Below, in pieces: positions 16,966 to 26,639 of a DNA stretch of 64,000 nt (its first letter is position 1; each line of letters opens with the position of its first letter). Position numbers and translations under genes: made by a program. This DNA is from JALOOB01 sp964387985 (GTDB lineage Bacteria; Chloroflexota; Anaerolineae; CG2-30-64-16): assembly GCA_964387985.1 (NCBI GenBank), contig CAYLZG010000004.1, positions 13,764-77,763 of the forward strand, read 5' to 3'. Under the pieces are notes generated by a model. It saw only the letters and a program-made list of their open reading frames with translations, searched no databases and was not told the origin of the DNA.

Positions 16966-18237
16966 ATGCACGCTGATCTGTTCATCCATAACATCGGCCA
17001 GCTTGTCACGCTTTCGGGACCGCCCGGACCCCGCCGCGGCGCCGCGATGCGCGAGCTCGGCATCATCGAGTCCGGCGCGATCGCGATCCGGGATGCGCGC
17101 ATCGCCGCTGCCGGGCCGCAGTCGGAGCTGGCGCGCTCGGTGGAGGCCGCTGCATACCTCGACGCAGGCGGACGCGCGGTGATCCCCGGCTTCGTCGATC
17201 CCCACACGCACCTGCCCTGGGCCGGCCACCGCGCCGCCGAGTTCGAGATGCGCATCGGCGGCGCTACCTACATGGAAATCATGGCTGCGGGCGGCGGCAT
17301 CGTCCGCACGGTGAGCGACACGCGTGCCGCGTCCCTCGAACACCTGGTGCAGGAGACCGCGACGCGTGCTGAGCGCATGTTGCGCTACGGCACAACCACC
17401 GCAGAAGCTAAGACCGGCTACGGCCTGAACCTTCCCGATGAGCTCAAGCAACTGGAGGCCATCGCGGTCCTGCAGAAACGCGGGCCGCTGGACCTCGCAC
17501 CGACGTTCCTTGGCGCACACGCGGCCCCTGCTGAGTATCGCGGCCGCACGGATGCCTACGTAGACCTGGTGGTCGAGGAGATGCTGCCCGCGGCCTGGGC
17601 GAAATGGGAGGCCCTGCGATATGCCTTCCCGCAGGGTTGGCCGATCTTCTGCGATGTCTTCTGCGAGGATGGTGCGTTCGACCTGGCGCAGTCGCGGCGC
17701 ATCCTTGAGGCAGCGAAGCGGCTAGGGTTTCGCCTGAAAATCCACGTAGACGAGTTCGCGCCGCTGGGCGGCACCCCGCTTGCTGTCGAACTGGGCGCCG
17801 CATCTGCTGACCACATCGTCACGACGCCGGCGGATCACATCACACGACTGGCCGGGTCCGCCACGATCGGCGTGGCCCTGCCGGGCACCCCATTCGGCCT
17901 GGCTCATCGCGACTACAGCCCGGGCCGCGCGCTGATCGACGGCGGGGGTGCACTGGCGCTGGCCACCGACCTGAACCCGGGCACATCGTGGTGCGAGAAC
18001 ATGCAGCTCATGCTGGCCCTGGCGTGCCGCTATATGAAACTGCTGCCGGCCGAGGCGTTAGTCGCGGCCACGATCAACGCGGCCTATGCGATCGGGCTGG
18101 GTCACCTGGTGGGCAGCCTCGAACCAGGCAAACAGGCGGACCTCGTCATCCTGGATGCGGAGGACTACCGGATGCTGCCTTACCGCTACGGGACGAACCT
18201 GGTCCACCAGGTGGTGAAGCGCGGGTGCCTCATGTGA
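16966..18237 (+). CDS. hutI: Imidazolonepropionase
   Basis: The 423-residue enzyme starts at MHADLFIHN, eight bases after GGAGGAG. Amidohydrolase motifs are in order: VIPGFVDPHTHLPWAG near residue 75 (metal His pair), TTAEAKTGYGLN near 145, TFLGAHAAPAEY near 185, FRLKIHVDEFAPLGG near 255 and ALATDLNPGTSW near 330. It opens 4-imidazolone-5-propanoate to N-formimino-L-glutamate, the third step of histidine degradation. No hutH, hutU or hutG is adjacent, so the pathway must be completed elsewhere if it operates. Confidence 0.95.
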   Translation: MHADLFIHNIGQLVTLSGPPGPRRGAAMRELGIIESGAIAIRDARIAAAGPQSELARSVEAAAYLDAGGRAVIPGFVDPHTHLPWAGHRAAEFEMRIGGATYMEIMAAGGGIVRTVSDTRAASLEHLVQETATRAERMLRYGTTTAEAKTGYGLNLPDELKQLEAIAVLQKRGPLDLAPTFLGAHAAPAEYRGRTDAYVDLVVEEMLPAAWAKWEALRYAFPQGWPIFCDVFCEDGAFDLAQSRRILEAAKRLGFRLKIHVDEFAPLGGTPLAVELGAASADHIVTTPADHITRLAGSATIGVALPGTPFGLAHRDYSPGRALIDGGGALALATDLNPGTSWCENMQLMLALACRYMKLLPAEALVAATINAAYAIGLGHLVGSLEPGKQADLVILDAEDYRMLPYRYGTNLVHQVVKRGCLM

Positions 18238-18294
18238 GATGAGGCGCCGTTTCAGCGAAGATGACGCGTCTCGTCCTCGCTGAAGCGCCTCATC
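18238..18294. terminator. Long bidirectional hairpin between hutI and the MaoC gene
   Basis: Outer arms GATGAGGCGC (18238-18247) and GCGCCTCATC (18285-18294) and inner arms TTCAGCGA and TCGCTGAA form an 18-pair stem with a three-base bulge. The hairpin begins directly after the hutI stop and includes the stop codon of the convergent MaoC gene. Confidence 0.65.
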
Positions 18295-18751
18295 CCCGTA
18301 GCTTCACCAGCAGCGTCCACGTGCCACCCTGAACCGATTCGTCACGCTGGTTGAGGACATCCACGTTAAAGGTGACCAGCCCGCCGCCCAGCCGCGGCAT
18401 GGCCTTTTTCTCCGCGACCTCGGCGCGCACCTTGATTGTGTCGCCGATCCTGATCGCGCCCCGGAACTTCCACTCCAGCCCGCGAAACGCAATCACCGCC
18501 TCGTCCATGAAGCCGAGGCGCACGGCCAGGCCGGTGGCGATGGATAGGCCCAGCATGCCGTGAGCGATGCGCTCGCCGAACATGCCGGCCTTCGCGTACT
18601 CGGCATCGACGTGGATGGCGTTCCAATCACCGCTCAGCGCGGCAAAGTTAACGATATCCGCCTCGGTCACCGTGCGTCCCTGGCTCGTCACGCTGTCACC
18701 GGGCTCATAATCCTCGAAGTACAGCCCCCCATGGGAGCGCAGCTCGCCCAT
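18290..18751 (-). CDS. MaoC-like hotdog dehydratase
   Basis: The 153-residue protein starts at MGELRSHGG, six bases after AGGAGG. The MaoC hydratase signature is clear: GDWNAIHVDAEYAKAGMFGERIAHGML around residues 43-70, containing the D..H dyad. It resembles R-specific enoyl-CoA hydratases that act on (3R)-hydroxyacyl-CoA. No acyl-CoA gene is adjacent, so the substrate is unknown. Confidence 0.88.
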   Translation of the reverse strand: MGELRSHGGLYFEDYEPGDSVTSQGRTVTEADIVNFAALSGDWNAIHVDAEYAKAGMFGERIAHGMLGLSIATGLAVRLGFMDEAVIAFRGLEWKFRGAIRIGDTIKVRAEVAEKKAMPRLGGGLVTFNVDVLNQRDESVQGGTWTLLVKLRG

Positions 18752-18835
18752 ACCATGCCTCCTGAGGACCTGAATTACCGCCATCATACCTGCCCCGGTC
18801 GAGCCTGTCCATTTCCACCGCCAACCGGAGGGGGG

Positions 18836-18841
18836 TATAAT
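18836..18841 (+). promoter_or_regulatory. -10 box upstream of the M20 dipeptidase
   Basis: A perfect TATAAT lies 57 bases before the start codon. No convincing -35 box is seen at the right distance (TTCCAC at 18813). Confidence 0.4.
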
Positions 18842-18898
18842 CGCGGGAACGCGCATAACTCAGTCTGAACCCGATCATTCAAATGGGGAGAAATCGTG

Positions 18899-20282
18899 AT
18901 GAAACCCTGGGAGACCTATCTTGTCGAGCACCGCGATGTCGCAGTGGCCGATCTGCTCGATTTCCTGCGCATTCNNNNNNNNNNNNNNNNNNNNNNNNNN
19001 NNNNNNNGCGGCCGATGTGATGGAGGCAGCCCGGTGGACCGGCAACCGCCTCAGGCAAGCGGGCATCGAGCACGTGGAGGTGATGTCCACAGGTGGCCAC
19101 CCCGTCGTCTACGGCGAGTGGCTGCACGCAGCCGGCCGTCCGACGGTCCTCATCTACGGTCACTTCGACGTCCAGCCGGCGGATCCGTTCGAGCTGTGGA
19201 CCAACCCACCCTTCGAGCCAGCGGTGCGGGATGGCCGTGTCTATGCCCGCGGCTCAGGCGACGACAAGGGCAACATGCTCATTCCCATCCTGGTCGCCGA
19301 GGCATTTCTCAAGACCGAAGGCAAGCTGCCCATCAACTTGAAATTCATCTTCGAGGGACAGGAAGAAATCGGCAGTCCGGAATTCGTGCCCTTCGTGGCC
19401 GGACATAAGGAGTTGTTGGCAGCCGACCTGGTGATCAGCGCGGATGGTGCACAGGAATCCGAGGATCAGCCGGTGCTACTTGTCGGCTTCAAGGGGCTGG
19501 TGGGCCTGCAAATCGACGTCTACGGCGCGAAGACCGATCTCCACTCGGGCCTCTACGGCGGCGCGATCGCGAATCCGATCCATGCGCTGGTCCGCATCCT
19601 GGACAGCATGCGCGCGCCCGACGGCAAAATCACCGTGGACGGCTTCTACGACGATGTGATCGACCTGACAGACGAGGACCGGGCACAGATCGCCGCGGTG
19701 CCCTTCGACGAGGCAAAGTACCTGGCCAATCTGGGTGTAGATACTGTCTTCGGCGAGCCGGGCTACACCACGGTCGAGCGCGCCTGGGCGCGGCCTACGC
19801 TGGAGCTCAACGGCATCTACGGCGGGTTCCAGGGAGAGAACGTCAAGACCGTCCTGCCCAGCGAGGCGCACGCCAAGATCACCTGCCGCCTGGTGGCCAG
19901 TCAGGACCCGGACCGGATCTACGAGGCCATTGCGAGCCATGTTGTGCGGTATGCGCCCCCTGGCGTGCGCGTGACCACAACCCAGCTGCCCGGCTCCGCG
20001 TATCCGTACCTGATGCCGGCCGATCACCCTGCCAACCACCTGGTCGGCGAAGTGTTGACCGGCCTCTTTGGCAACCCACCGCACTACATACGCATGGGCG
20101 GCAGCGTGCCCGTGCTGATGAGCTTCCTGACCGAGCTAGGCGTCTACACCGTCACCCTCGCGTTTGCGCTGGAGGACGAGCGACACCACGGCCCCGATGA
20201 GTTTTTCCGCCTCGCCAGCTTCGAGAAGGGGAAGAAGGCATTTGGCCTGGTGTGGGAGAAGATCGCCCAGGACTGGGTGTAG
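18899..20282 (+). CDS. M20 family dipeptidase, interrupted by an assembly gap
   Basis: The N-terminus MKPWETYLVEHRDVAVADLLDFLRI is in one frame; after the 33 N bases the body (AADVMEAARWTGNRL..) is in another, so the gap length is arbitrary and the gene is probably intact in the cell. Only about ten residues (the usual PSVS segment) should be missing. Metal-site motifs are YGHFDVQPADP, GSGDDKGN, FEGQEEIGSPE and the C-terminal ERHHGPDEF, as in carnosinase-like M20 dipeptidases. The enzyme would hydrolyse dipeptides in the cytoplasm. GGGGAG precedes tandem GTG and ATG codons; the ATG has better spacing. Confidence 0.88.
18975..19007. other. Assembly gap (33 N)
   Basis: A run of N bases inside the M20 dipeptidase gene. 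The reading frame differs on its two sides, so its true length is not 33. Confidence 0.99.
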
Positions 20283-20462
20283 GGGTCTCCGGCTCGCGCG
20301 ACGCGAGGATGTGGGGGCGAAGCATTGCCGGGCGCGTGGTTATCGACTATAGTGCCGCGCAGCCAAGGGCGAGGCATTCCTCGCGGCTTGTCCGGTTAAC
20401 CCAGTTGCGTGCTCGAACGAAATGGCGGCGTTGTACTCCTCACGGGACGGAATGCCTGGCCC

Positions 20463-21086
20463 TTACACCCGTGCGTCACCATTTGGCCCCACCATCAGCC
20501 CCTCCAGCCGCGCCTTCACGAGGGGCCATTCGCGATCTATGATGCTGTACATCACCGTGTCGCGCGGGGTGCCGTCGGGGCGGATCATGTGGTTGCGCAG
20601 CACGCCTTCCTTCACCGCGCCAAGCCGCTCGATCGCGCGTTGGGAGCGGACGTTGTTGAGGTCGGTCTTGAGCTGCACACGGATGCAGCCCCAACGCTCG
20701 AACGCGTGGCACAGCAGCAGATACTTACTCTCGGTGTTCACGCCGGTGCGCTGATACTCGGGGGCGTACCACGTGCCGCCTATCTCCACGCACCGGTCGG
20801 GAAGGTTGATATACATGTAGCGCGTGCACCCGATGGGCTTGCCCGTCGTCCTCAGGATCACGGTGAAGGGCAGGTCGGTCCCGCGTGCCTGCCGTTGCAG
20901 CAGGTCACGGATAAAGCCGAGCATCTTTTCTTCACTGTCGATGTTCCCGTAGAGCATGTGCTGCCAGATCTCTGGCCTCAGTCCCACGTGGCTCAGATCC
21001 ATCACATGCGTCTCGGCAAGAGGCACCAACCGCACGATGCGCCCCTCGAGCGTGAGGGGGCGAATATCCATGACTTCTTCTGCCAT
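20463..21086 (-). CDS. RimJ/RimL-type GNAT acetyltransferase
   Basis: A 207-residue single-domain GNAT. The N-terminal LEGRIVRLVPLAETHVMDL is typical of the RimJ/RimL group, and the acetyl-CoA region runs from EIGGTWYAPEYQRTGVNTESKYLLL near residue 100 to VQLKTDLNNVRSQRAIERLGAVKEGVLR near 135-165. Its acceptor is not known. The start could be at 21086 or at the internal ATG 15 bases on (MDIRPLTL); both have weak ribosome sites. The roughly 180 bases between this gene and the convergent M20 gene hold only a short hairpin near 20369. Confidence 0.85.
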   Translation of the reverse strand: MAEEVMDIRPLTLEGRIVRLVPLAETHVMDLSHVGLRPEIWQHMLYGNIDSEEKMLGFIRDLLQRQARGTDLPFTVILRTTGKPIGCTRYMYINLPDRCVEIGGTWYAPEYQRTGVNTESKYLLLCHAFERWGCIRVQLKTDLNNVRSQRAIERLGAVKEGVLRNHMIRPDGTPRDTVMYSIIDREWPLVKARLEGLMVGPNGDARV

Positions 21087-21124
21087 CAGTCAGCTTCCGC
21101 TGGAACATTAAGGGTGTCGCGCAG

Positions 21125-21130
21125 TATAAT
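21125..21130 (+). promoter_or_regulatory. -10 box upstream of RNase J
   Basis: A perfect TATAAT lies 60 bases before the RNase J start. The expected -35 region has only TGGAAC, so the promoter may be factor-dependent. Confidence 0.45.
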
Positions 21131-21189
21131 GACCTCGCACAAGTACGTCAATGCACGCGTTGGCGAAGTGGCGAGGAAGGATTGCAGCC

Positions 21190-22854
21190 ATGGCGGATAC
21201 GCTCCGTATCATCCCGCTCGGCGGGTTGGGTGAAGTCGGCAAGAATATGATGCTCTTCGAGTTCCGGGGCCAGACCCTGGTGGTCGACGCGGGCATTATG
21301 TTTCCCGAGTTTGACATGCTCGGCATCGACCTGGTACTGCCCGACTTCTCCTATCTGCGCGAGCACGCTCAGGAGGTCGCGGGCATCATCATCTCGCACG
21401 GTCACGAGGATCACATCGGCGGGCTGCCCTACCTGCTGGGCGACGTGGTTCCCGTCGATACACCGGTCTACGCAACCCCGCTGGCGCTTGGCCTCATCCG
21501 TGCGAAGCTGTCCGAGCATCCCGAACTGGAGGGGGTGGACCTGAACCCGGTCTCGGCCGGCGGCAGCGTCACCATCGGCCCGTTTGAGGTCGAGTTCCTC
21601 GCCATCACCCATTCTATCCCCGACGGGGTGGGCCTGGCGATCAAGACGGCCGTGGGAACCATCGTCCATACGGGCGACTTCAAGTTCGAGTACACCCCCG
21701 TGCGCGGGACCGGCCCCGGATTCGCGCGGCTGGGCCAGCTGGGCGCGCAGGGCGTGCTGGCGTTGCTCAGCGATTCCACCGGCGCAGAGCGCGCCGGGCA
21801 CACGCCGTCGGAATCCGTCATAGGGCCGGCCTTCGACCAAATCTTCCGCGAAGCTCCCGGCCGCGTCATTGTCGCCACCTTCGCCTCGCTGCTCAGCCGG
21901 GTGCAGCAGGTGATTGATGCCGCGCAGCACCACGGCCGCGTGGTCGCGCTGGCGGGCTACTCCATGGTCAAGACGGCTGAAATCGCCAGGGAGCTGGGGC
22001 ATCTGGAAGTCCCGGACGGCCTGCTGGTGGACCTTGGCGAGGCGCTCAAGCTGCCCGACCGGCAGGTAGCCATCGTCACGACCGGCAGCCAGGGCCAACC
22101 GGAGGCTGCGCTGGCGCGCATGGCTGAGGGCACGCACCGGCAGATTGAGGTCAAACCCGGCGACACGATCATCCTCTCCTCCACACCTATCCCTGGAAAC
22201 GAGGAAGAGGTCGCGCGGCTCATCAACAAGTTGATCGCGCGCGGCGCTGAAGTGATCTACCCGCCACTGGCCGCCGTTCACGTCTCGGGCCACGCCAGCC
22301 AGGAGGAGCTCAAGCTGATGCTCTCGCTGACGAAGCCGAGGTTCTTCGTGCCCGTCCATGGCGAGCTGCGCCACCTGCACGCGCACGCACGGCTCGCACG
22401 GCAGCTCGGCATCGCCGTCGAAGACATCTTCATCATCGAGGATGGCGCGGTGCTGGAGTTCACTGCGCACCGAGGCAAGGTGAGGAAGGAGAAGGCACCC
22501 GCGGGCAACGTCTACGTCCACGGCAAGGGCGTGGGCGACGTAGGGCGCCGCGTGATCGCGGAACGCGAGATCCTGGGCAACAACGGCTTCGTGCTGGCCA
22601 TCGTGCCCATCCATCCCAAGACCGGCGACATCACCGGAAAGCCGGAGCTGATCTCCCGTGGGTTCATCTTCCAACCGGAGCGCGGCGACCTTATGGACCG
22701 CGCGGCTGCGGCTGTCTACAACGCGCTCAAAGAGGGCAAGGTGCGCCAGCAGCAGGCCATCATTGATCGGGTCCAGGGTCTGCTCGGCCGTTTCTTCTTC
22801 GAGGAAACCAAGCGCAAGCCCATGGTGCTGGCCGTGGTCACGCACCGCGAGTAG
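21190..22854 (+). CDS. rnj: Ribonuclease J
   Basis: At 554 residues it matches RNase J1 in length. The metallo-beta-lactamase motif SHGHEDHIGGLPYLL is near residue 75, followed by IVHTGDFKFEY near 160. The beta-CASP region has LLSDSTGAERAGHTPSE, and near the C-terminus HVSGHASQEELKLM and FVPVHGELRHLHAHARLA are the RNase J-specific blocks. The enzyme has 5' exonuclease and endonuclease activity in RNA decay and rRNA maturation. GAAGGA precedes MADTLRII, the start used here. With RNase Y at 24261 this gives a Firmicutes-like degradosome pair. Confidence 0.96.
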   Translation: MADTLRIIPLGGLGEVGKNMMLFEFRGQTLVVDAGIMFPEFDMLGIDLVLPDFSYLREHAQEVAGIIISHGHEDHIGGLPYLLGDVVPVDTPVYATPLALGLIRAKLSEHPELEGVDLNPVSAGGSVTIGPFEVEFLAITHSIPDGVGLAIKTAVGTIVHTGDFKFEYTPVRGTGPGFARLGQLGAQGVLALLSDSTGAERAGHTPSESVIGPAFDQIFREAPGRVIVATFASLLSRVQQVIDAAQHHGRVVALAGYSMVKTAEIARELGHLEVPDGLLVDLGEALKLPDRQVAIVTTGSQGQPEAALARMAEGTHRQIEVKPGDTIILSSTPIPGNEEEVARLINKLIARGAEVIYPPLAAVHVSGHASQEELKLMLSLTKPRFFVPVHGELRHLHAHARLARQLGIAVEDIFIIEDGAVLEFTAHRGKVRKEKAPAGNVYVHGKGVGDVGRRVIAEREILGNNGFVLAIVPIHPKTGDITGKPELISRGFIFQPERGDLMDRAAAAVYNALKEGKVRQQQAIIDRVQGLLGRFFFEETKRKPMVLAVVTHRE

Positions 22855-22948
22855 CGCCGGACTGGCGTCGGGACTGCATAAGCAACCCAGCCAGCACGCT
22901 TTCCTCGCCGACCCGCCGCCTCCGCGTTCTGGTGGCTGCGCTGCATAA

Positions 22949-22977
22949 TTGACGCGGGGTACCAGAAGCGATATGGT
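22949..22977 (+). promoter_or_regulatory. Promoter for the small membrane protein at 23017
   Basis: TTGACG (22949-22954) and TATGGT (22972-22977) are 17 bases apart and end 39 bases before the start codon. Confidence 0.5.
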
Positions 22978-23016
22978 AAACTGCACATTGCTTCATCGCC
23001 CGAAGCGGAGAACGCC

Positions 23017-23622
23017 ATGGCCGCCATCGTCGAACTGCCCATTTTGCTCAAGCCGAAAGCCGTCGCGAAAGCGACGAAAGATGCTCCCGCGCGGCAGGAA
23101 CTCCAGATCCGGTTTCCCGATAGGTGCATCTACTGCGGCGCGCCTGCGGAGGGGACCAGTCCGGCCCGGGTGACGTACCGGCCAGCCAGCGGCGAACGCG
23201 AAGTGACGCGTTTCCTGGAGGCACCCTACTGTACGCGGCACCAGGCTACCAACCAACGGATCACCAGGCTCAACAGGCGGGCGGCCGGCCTGGCGGTCAC
23301 AGCCGCTCTGGCTGCGGCTATCTACGTCGTAGGGTTCATCGACGTCATCTATATCCTCAAACCGCTCCTGATGCTGGCCGCGATGGTGCCACTCAGCATC
23401 GTTTTTCTCCTGCTCTGGGGCCTTCTGCGCAGCCTGCTCGCCCGGTTCTCGTTGGATATTCGCCACACGGGGATCTGGCGCGCAACGTTGGGTTTCAGGG
23501 CCGACTACGATAAGGCGAACCACCGCCTACGGTACAAATTCCTAAATGTCGAGTATGCGGCGCAGTTTGCCGAGCTCAACAAGCCGGTGCAGGATAACAC
23601 GCGCCGTCCAATAAGTTCTTGA
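23017..23622 (+). CDS. Hypothetical membrane protein with N-terminal Cys-rich motif
   Basis: I do not recognise a family. The 201 residues show a cytoplasmic-type N-terminus with RCIYCGAPAEG near residue 37 and YCTRHQ near 71, which could bind a metal. Two hydrophobic spans follow (about 88-108 and 113-135), then a soluble tail that repeats LRYKFLNVEYAAQFAELN. Its 3' end overlaps the convergent Nudix gene by 47 bases, so no room exists for a terminator between them. Confidence 0.7.
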   Translation: MAAIVELPILLKPKAVAKATKDAPARQELQIRFPDRCIYCGAPAEGTSPARVTYRPASGEREVTRFLEAPYCTRHQATNQRITRLNRRAAGLAVTAALAAAIYVVGFIDVIYILKPLLMLAAMVPLSIVFLLLWGLLRSLLARFSLDIRHTGIWRATLGFRADYDKANHRLRYKFLNVEYAAQFAELNKPVQDNTRRPISS

Positions 23623-23989
23623 AGGGCAGAAACAGCGGCTGTGGCAGCGCGTCCCAGGGGAACCAGCCCAACTCGGTCATCTCCTCCGCGGCCTTTATCG
23701 CGGGCTCGCCCGCAGCAGTGGTCGCTTCCATCCAGATCGTGATGTAGTGTTTGCCGTCTGCCTCGAACACGTCGTTCGTGATCGCGCGAAATCGGACGTC
23801 CGCAACATCCAGGTCTGTCTCTTCCTTCGTCTCGCGGATCGCGCATTCCTCCAGCGACTCACCGAACTCCACGTGGCCGCCCGGCGGCGCCCAGCTTCCT
23901 GCGCCATGTGCGCCCTGGCGCAGCATCAGCAGCACTGCGTTGTCCCTCGTAATCAGCACTGCTACTCCCACCCCTGGTCTCTGATCCAT
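23576..23989 (-). CDS. Nudix hydrolase (MutT-like)
   Basis: A 137-residue Nudix domain starting at MDQRPGVGVAVLI, with GGGAG upstream. The Nudix box is complete: GGHVEFGESLEECAIRETKEETDL, carrying the metal-binding RE.xEE residues. FWAPPGG-like WAPPGGH precedes it. Members hydrolyse nucleoside diphosphates linked to another group, including oxidised dNTPs; the substrate here is not identifiable. Convergent overlap with the membrane protein gene. Confidence 0.9.
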   Translation of the reverse strand: MDQRPGVGVAVLITRDNAVLLMLRQGAHGAGSWAPPGGHVEFGESLEECAIRETKEETDLDVADVRFRAITNDVFEADGKHYITIWMEATTAAGEPAIKAAEEMTELGWFPWDALPQPLFLPFKNLLDGACYPAPAC

Positions 23990-24195
23990 AGCCGGTTGGC
24001 TCCCTTCTCCACCCAGCGTTGTGGAACGAACTCCATGCGCCGGACCACAGATCACATCATAACCGATCGATCGGTGAAGCTTCAACAGGCGACCAAGGCT
24101 AGCATCCTGTTTTCAGTCAACTCGACGGTGGAACGCCCGCGGCCCCAAAGAGCCGGACTACTCCCGCGCGAACGAAGTTGGGGGCAACGAGATAG

Positions 24196-24231
24196 AAACA
24201 AAAACCTCCGCGGTCGATGACCCCGGAGGTT
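24196..24231 (-). terminator. Intrinsic terminator after RNase Y
   Basis: On the minus strand, arms AACCTCCG and CGGAGGTT enclose a 13-base loop and run into TTTTTGTTTC. It lies 30 bases past the RNase Y stop. Confidence 0.8.
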
Positions 24232-24260
24232 CAGTTTGACTGTCGGATTGATTCAGTTTC

Positions 24261-25832
24261 TTATTTGGCCGTCTCGATCGCGCGCATCTCGCGCACCACC
24301 ATCACCTTGATCTGCCCCGGATACTCCAGGTTGTCCTCAATCTTCTTGGCGATATCCTTGGCCAACCGGATCGACGCCAGATCGTCCACGTCGTCCGGAC
24401 GGACGATCACCCGCACCTCGCGGCCGGCCTGGATGGCATACGTCTGCTGCACGCCGTGGAATGAGTTGCCGATCTCCTCAAGCGCCTGGATGCGTTTCAC
24501 ATAACTCTCCAGGGCCTCACGCCGCGCTCCTGGCCGCGAGCCGCTGATGGCGTCGGCAGTCGTCGCAATCGCGGCTTCCACCGAAAGCTGGTCGATCTCA
24601 TGATGGTGCGAGGCGATGATGTTGACCACTTCCGCCGGCACGCCGTAGCGCTTGGCGATATCCGCGCCGATCTGCGCGTGCGCGCCCTCCACCTCATGGC
24701 TGACCGCCTTGCCGATGTCATGCAGCAGGGCGCCCATCTTCGCAAGCTGAACGTTCGCACCCATCTCGGCTGCGAGCATGGCCGCAATATGGGTGGCTTC
24801 AACTGCGTGGTTAAGTTGGTTCTGACCGTAGCTCGTGCGATATTTTAGCCGGCCCAGCAGCTTGACGATCTCCGGGTGCAGCATCTGGAGGCCAGTTTCG
24901 ATGACCGCCTGCTCGCCCGCATCCTTGATCGACTTCTCGACCTCGCCGCGCGCTTTTTCGACTTCCTTCTCAACGCGCGCGGGATGGATGCGCCCGTCCT
25001 GCACCAGGCGACCGATGGCGATCCGCGCCACCTCGCGGCGCACCGGATCGAACGAGGAGATCAGGATCGCTTCCGGCGTGTCGTCCACCACCAGGTCCAC
25101 GCCGGTGGCCTGCTCTATAGATCGGATGTTGCGTCCCTGCCGACCGATGATACGGCCCTTCATCTCGTCGGTGGGCAATGGCACGCTGGCTACGGTCGTC
25201 TCCGACACATGCTCGGATGCAACACGCTCCATGACGCGCGTGATGATCTCGCGCGCCCGGTTCTCGGCCTCGGCGTATGCCTGCGCCTCTACCTCGCGAA
25301 TCTTGCGCGCCATATCCTGGCGTGCGCTCTGCTCCACGGCGACCAGCAGCTCCTGCCGTGCATCCTCCTGCGTCATCACCGCGATCCGCTCCAGCTCGGC
25401 CGTGCGTTCCTCTTCGAGCCTGGTCAGATCGGTTTCCCGTTTGTCCAACTTGCTTTGGCGTTGATCGAGCTTGCGGTTGCGCTGCTCGAGTTGTTCTACG
25501 CGGCTCTCAACCGCCTCCTGACGCCGCTGGATCCGCTCTTCAGAGCGGTCCATCTCACGCCGCCGGCGTACGATTTCCTGATCGGCTTCCTCCAGAATCT
25601 GGACCTTTTGCTCCTGTGCAGCAAGCTCAATCGACTTGGCCCGCGTCTCCGCCTCGGCCACCATGCGCTTGGCCTCAACTTCGGCGTTCTTGAGGACGGC
25701 CTCTGCCTCGTTGCGAGCCTGGAGCTGGCGCGACTTGATGATGAGATAGCCAATTATACCGCCAGCAACACCTGCTGCCAGGAAGATCAACAGGTCCACG
25801 ATGACGCGGAGGCCTGGACTTCCTATAAACAT
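24261..25832 (-). CDS. rny: Ribonuclease Y
   Basis: The 523-residue start MFIGSPGLRVIVDLL follows GGCAGGAAATCA; the longer TTG start 18 bases upstream is less likely. A single N-terminal membrane span (about residues 10-32) is followed by a long charged coiled coil to about 200. A KH RNA-binding domain (GRIIGRQGRNIRSIEQATG, near 225) and an HD domain with ALLHDIGKAVSHEVEGAH near 365 come next. RNase Y is the membrane-bound endonuclease that starts mRNA decay. A good terminator follows the gene. Confidence 0.96.
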   Translation of the reverse strand: MFIGSPGLRVIVDLLIFLAAGVAGGIIGYLIIKSRQLQARNEAEAVLKNAEVEAKRMVAEAETRAKSIELAAQEQKVQILEEADQEIVRRRREMDRSEERIQRRQEAVESRVEQLEQRNRKLDQRQSKLDKRETDLTRLEEERTAELERIAVMTQEDARQELLVAVEQSARQDMARKIREVEAQAYAEAENRAREIITRVMERVASEHVSETTVASVPLPTDEMKGRIIGRQGRNIRSIEQATGVDLVVDDTPEAILISSFDPVRREVARIAIGRLVQDGRIHPARVEKEVEKARGEVEKSIKDAGEQAVIETGLQMLHPEIVKLLGRLKYRTSYGQNQLNHAVEATHIAAMLAAEMGANVQLAKMGALLHDIGKAVSHEVEGAHAQIGADIAKRYGVPAEVVNIIASHHHEIDQLSVEAAIATTADAISGSRPGARREALESYVKRIQALEEIGNSFHGVQQTYAIQAGREVRVIVRPDDVDDLASIRLAKDIAKKIEDNLEYPGQIKVMVVREMRAIETAK

Positions 25833-25949
25833 TGATTTCCTGCCTTTCAAATGTCATGGGTGATTATGTGAGCGGCGAACCAACGACATGGCTGCCGCAT
25901 AATTGCTCATAAATGATCGGGACTGGCACCTTCCTGCATCATCCCGCCG

Positions 25950-26585
25950 TCAATCCTCCTTCATCTCACGCAACAAACGCGCGACCACATCGCGCACGAC
26001 GTCATAGGTAAAGCCACGGCGCAGCAAGAACTCACCCAACTTGCGCTTGAAGGCCGGCGGGTCTTCGGCTGCCAATTCTGCAAGCCGATTCGCCCTCGAC
26101 TTGGCAGCTGCATAGGCCGCCTCGCTCGAGTCCAAGCCATCGAGGCTCTCGTCGATGACTTCTTTCTCGACCCCTGCTCGTCGTAGCTCCTGCCGCAGCG
26201 CCTGCTCGCCCTTAGGCCGGAAACGCTGGCGGTTCTCAACCCAATAGGCCGCGAAGGCGGCGTCATCCAAGTAACCCTGGCCAGCCAGGCGGGCGAGCGC
26301 CGCCTCGACAGCCTCAGGCGGGAATTCGGCCTCTTCGAGCGCACGACGCACCTCTGCTGTACTGCGCGGCCGGTAGCTCAAGTATCGGACCGCCTTGTCA
26401 TAGGCCTTCGCAGCGGCATCCGTCGCCTGCAGCTGTGCGATCTCCGCGTCGCTCAGATGCTGGCCGACCTTCAACCGGGCTGCATCGAGCGCCGGCAGCG
26501 CGAAAGCATAGTGGCCGTCGAGGTACACATTGACGCGCTCGTCGGTCCGTTTCTGGTAACGCAAGCCCGTGACAGTTCCGGCCAT
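25950..26585 (-). CDS. recX: Regulatory protein RecX
   Basis: A 211-residue RecX with three tandem three-helix repeats. The core reads KAYDKAVRYLSYRPRSTAEVRRALEE near residue 60, then YLDDAAFAAYWVENRQRFRPKGEQALRQEL near 105, then KRKLGEFLLRRGFTYDVVRDVVARLL near 180. RecX inhibits RecA filament growth. It lies directly downstream of recA on the same strand, with a terminator-like hairpin ending next to its start codon. The ATG at 26585 is used; a TTG six bases earlier is an alternative. The Shine-Dalgarno is weak. Confidence 0.93.
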   Translation of the reverse strand: MAGTVTGLRYQKRTDERVNVYLDGHYAFALPALDAARLKVGQHLSDAEIAQLQATDAAAKAYDKAVRYLSYRPRSTAEVRRALEEAEFPPEAVEAALARLAGQGYLDDAAFAAYWVENRQRFRPKGEQALRQELRRAGVEKEVIDESLDGLDSSEAAYAAAKSRANRLAELAAEDPPAFKRKLGEFLLRRGFTYDVVRDVVARLLREMKED

Positions 26586-26593
26586 TGCCAATC

Positions 26594-26639
26594 AAAAAGC
26601 CGTGGCGATAGGTCACCCAAAGGACCCCCAACCACGGCT
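26594..26639 (-). terminator. Terminator-like hairpin between recA and recX
   Basis: On the minus strand the arms AGCCGTGG and CCACGGCT are followed at once by TTTTTGATTGG and then the recX ATG. A smaller GGTC/GACC stem fits in the loop. Its placement nine bases before the recX start means it would also hide the recX translation start. Confidence 0.7.

Noticed and set aside
21148..22986. 612-codon minus-strand frame
   Set aside because: It is fully antisense to RNase J, has no recognisable motif and shows the His/Arg/Gln-rich composition of GC-rich antisense frames.
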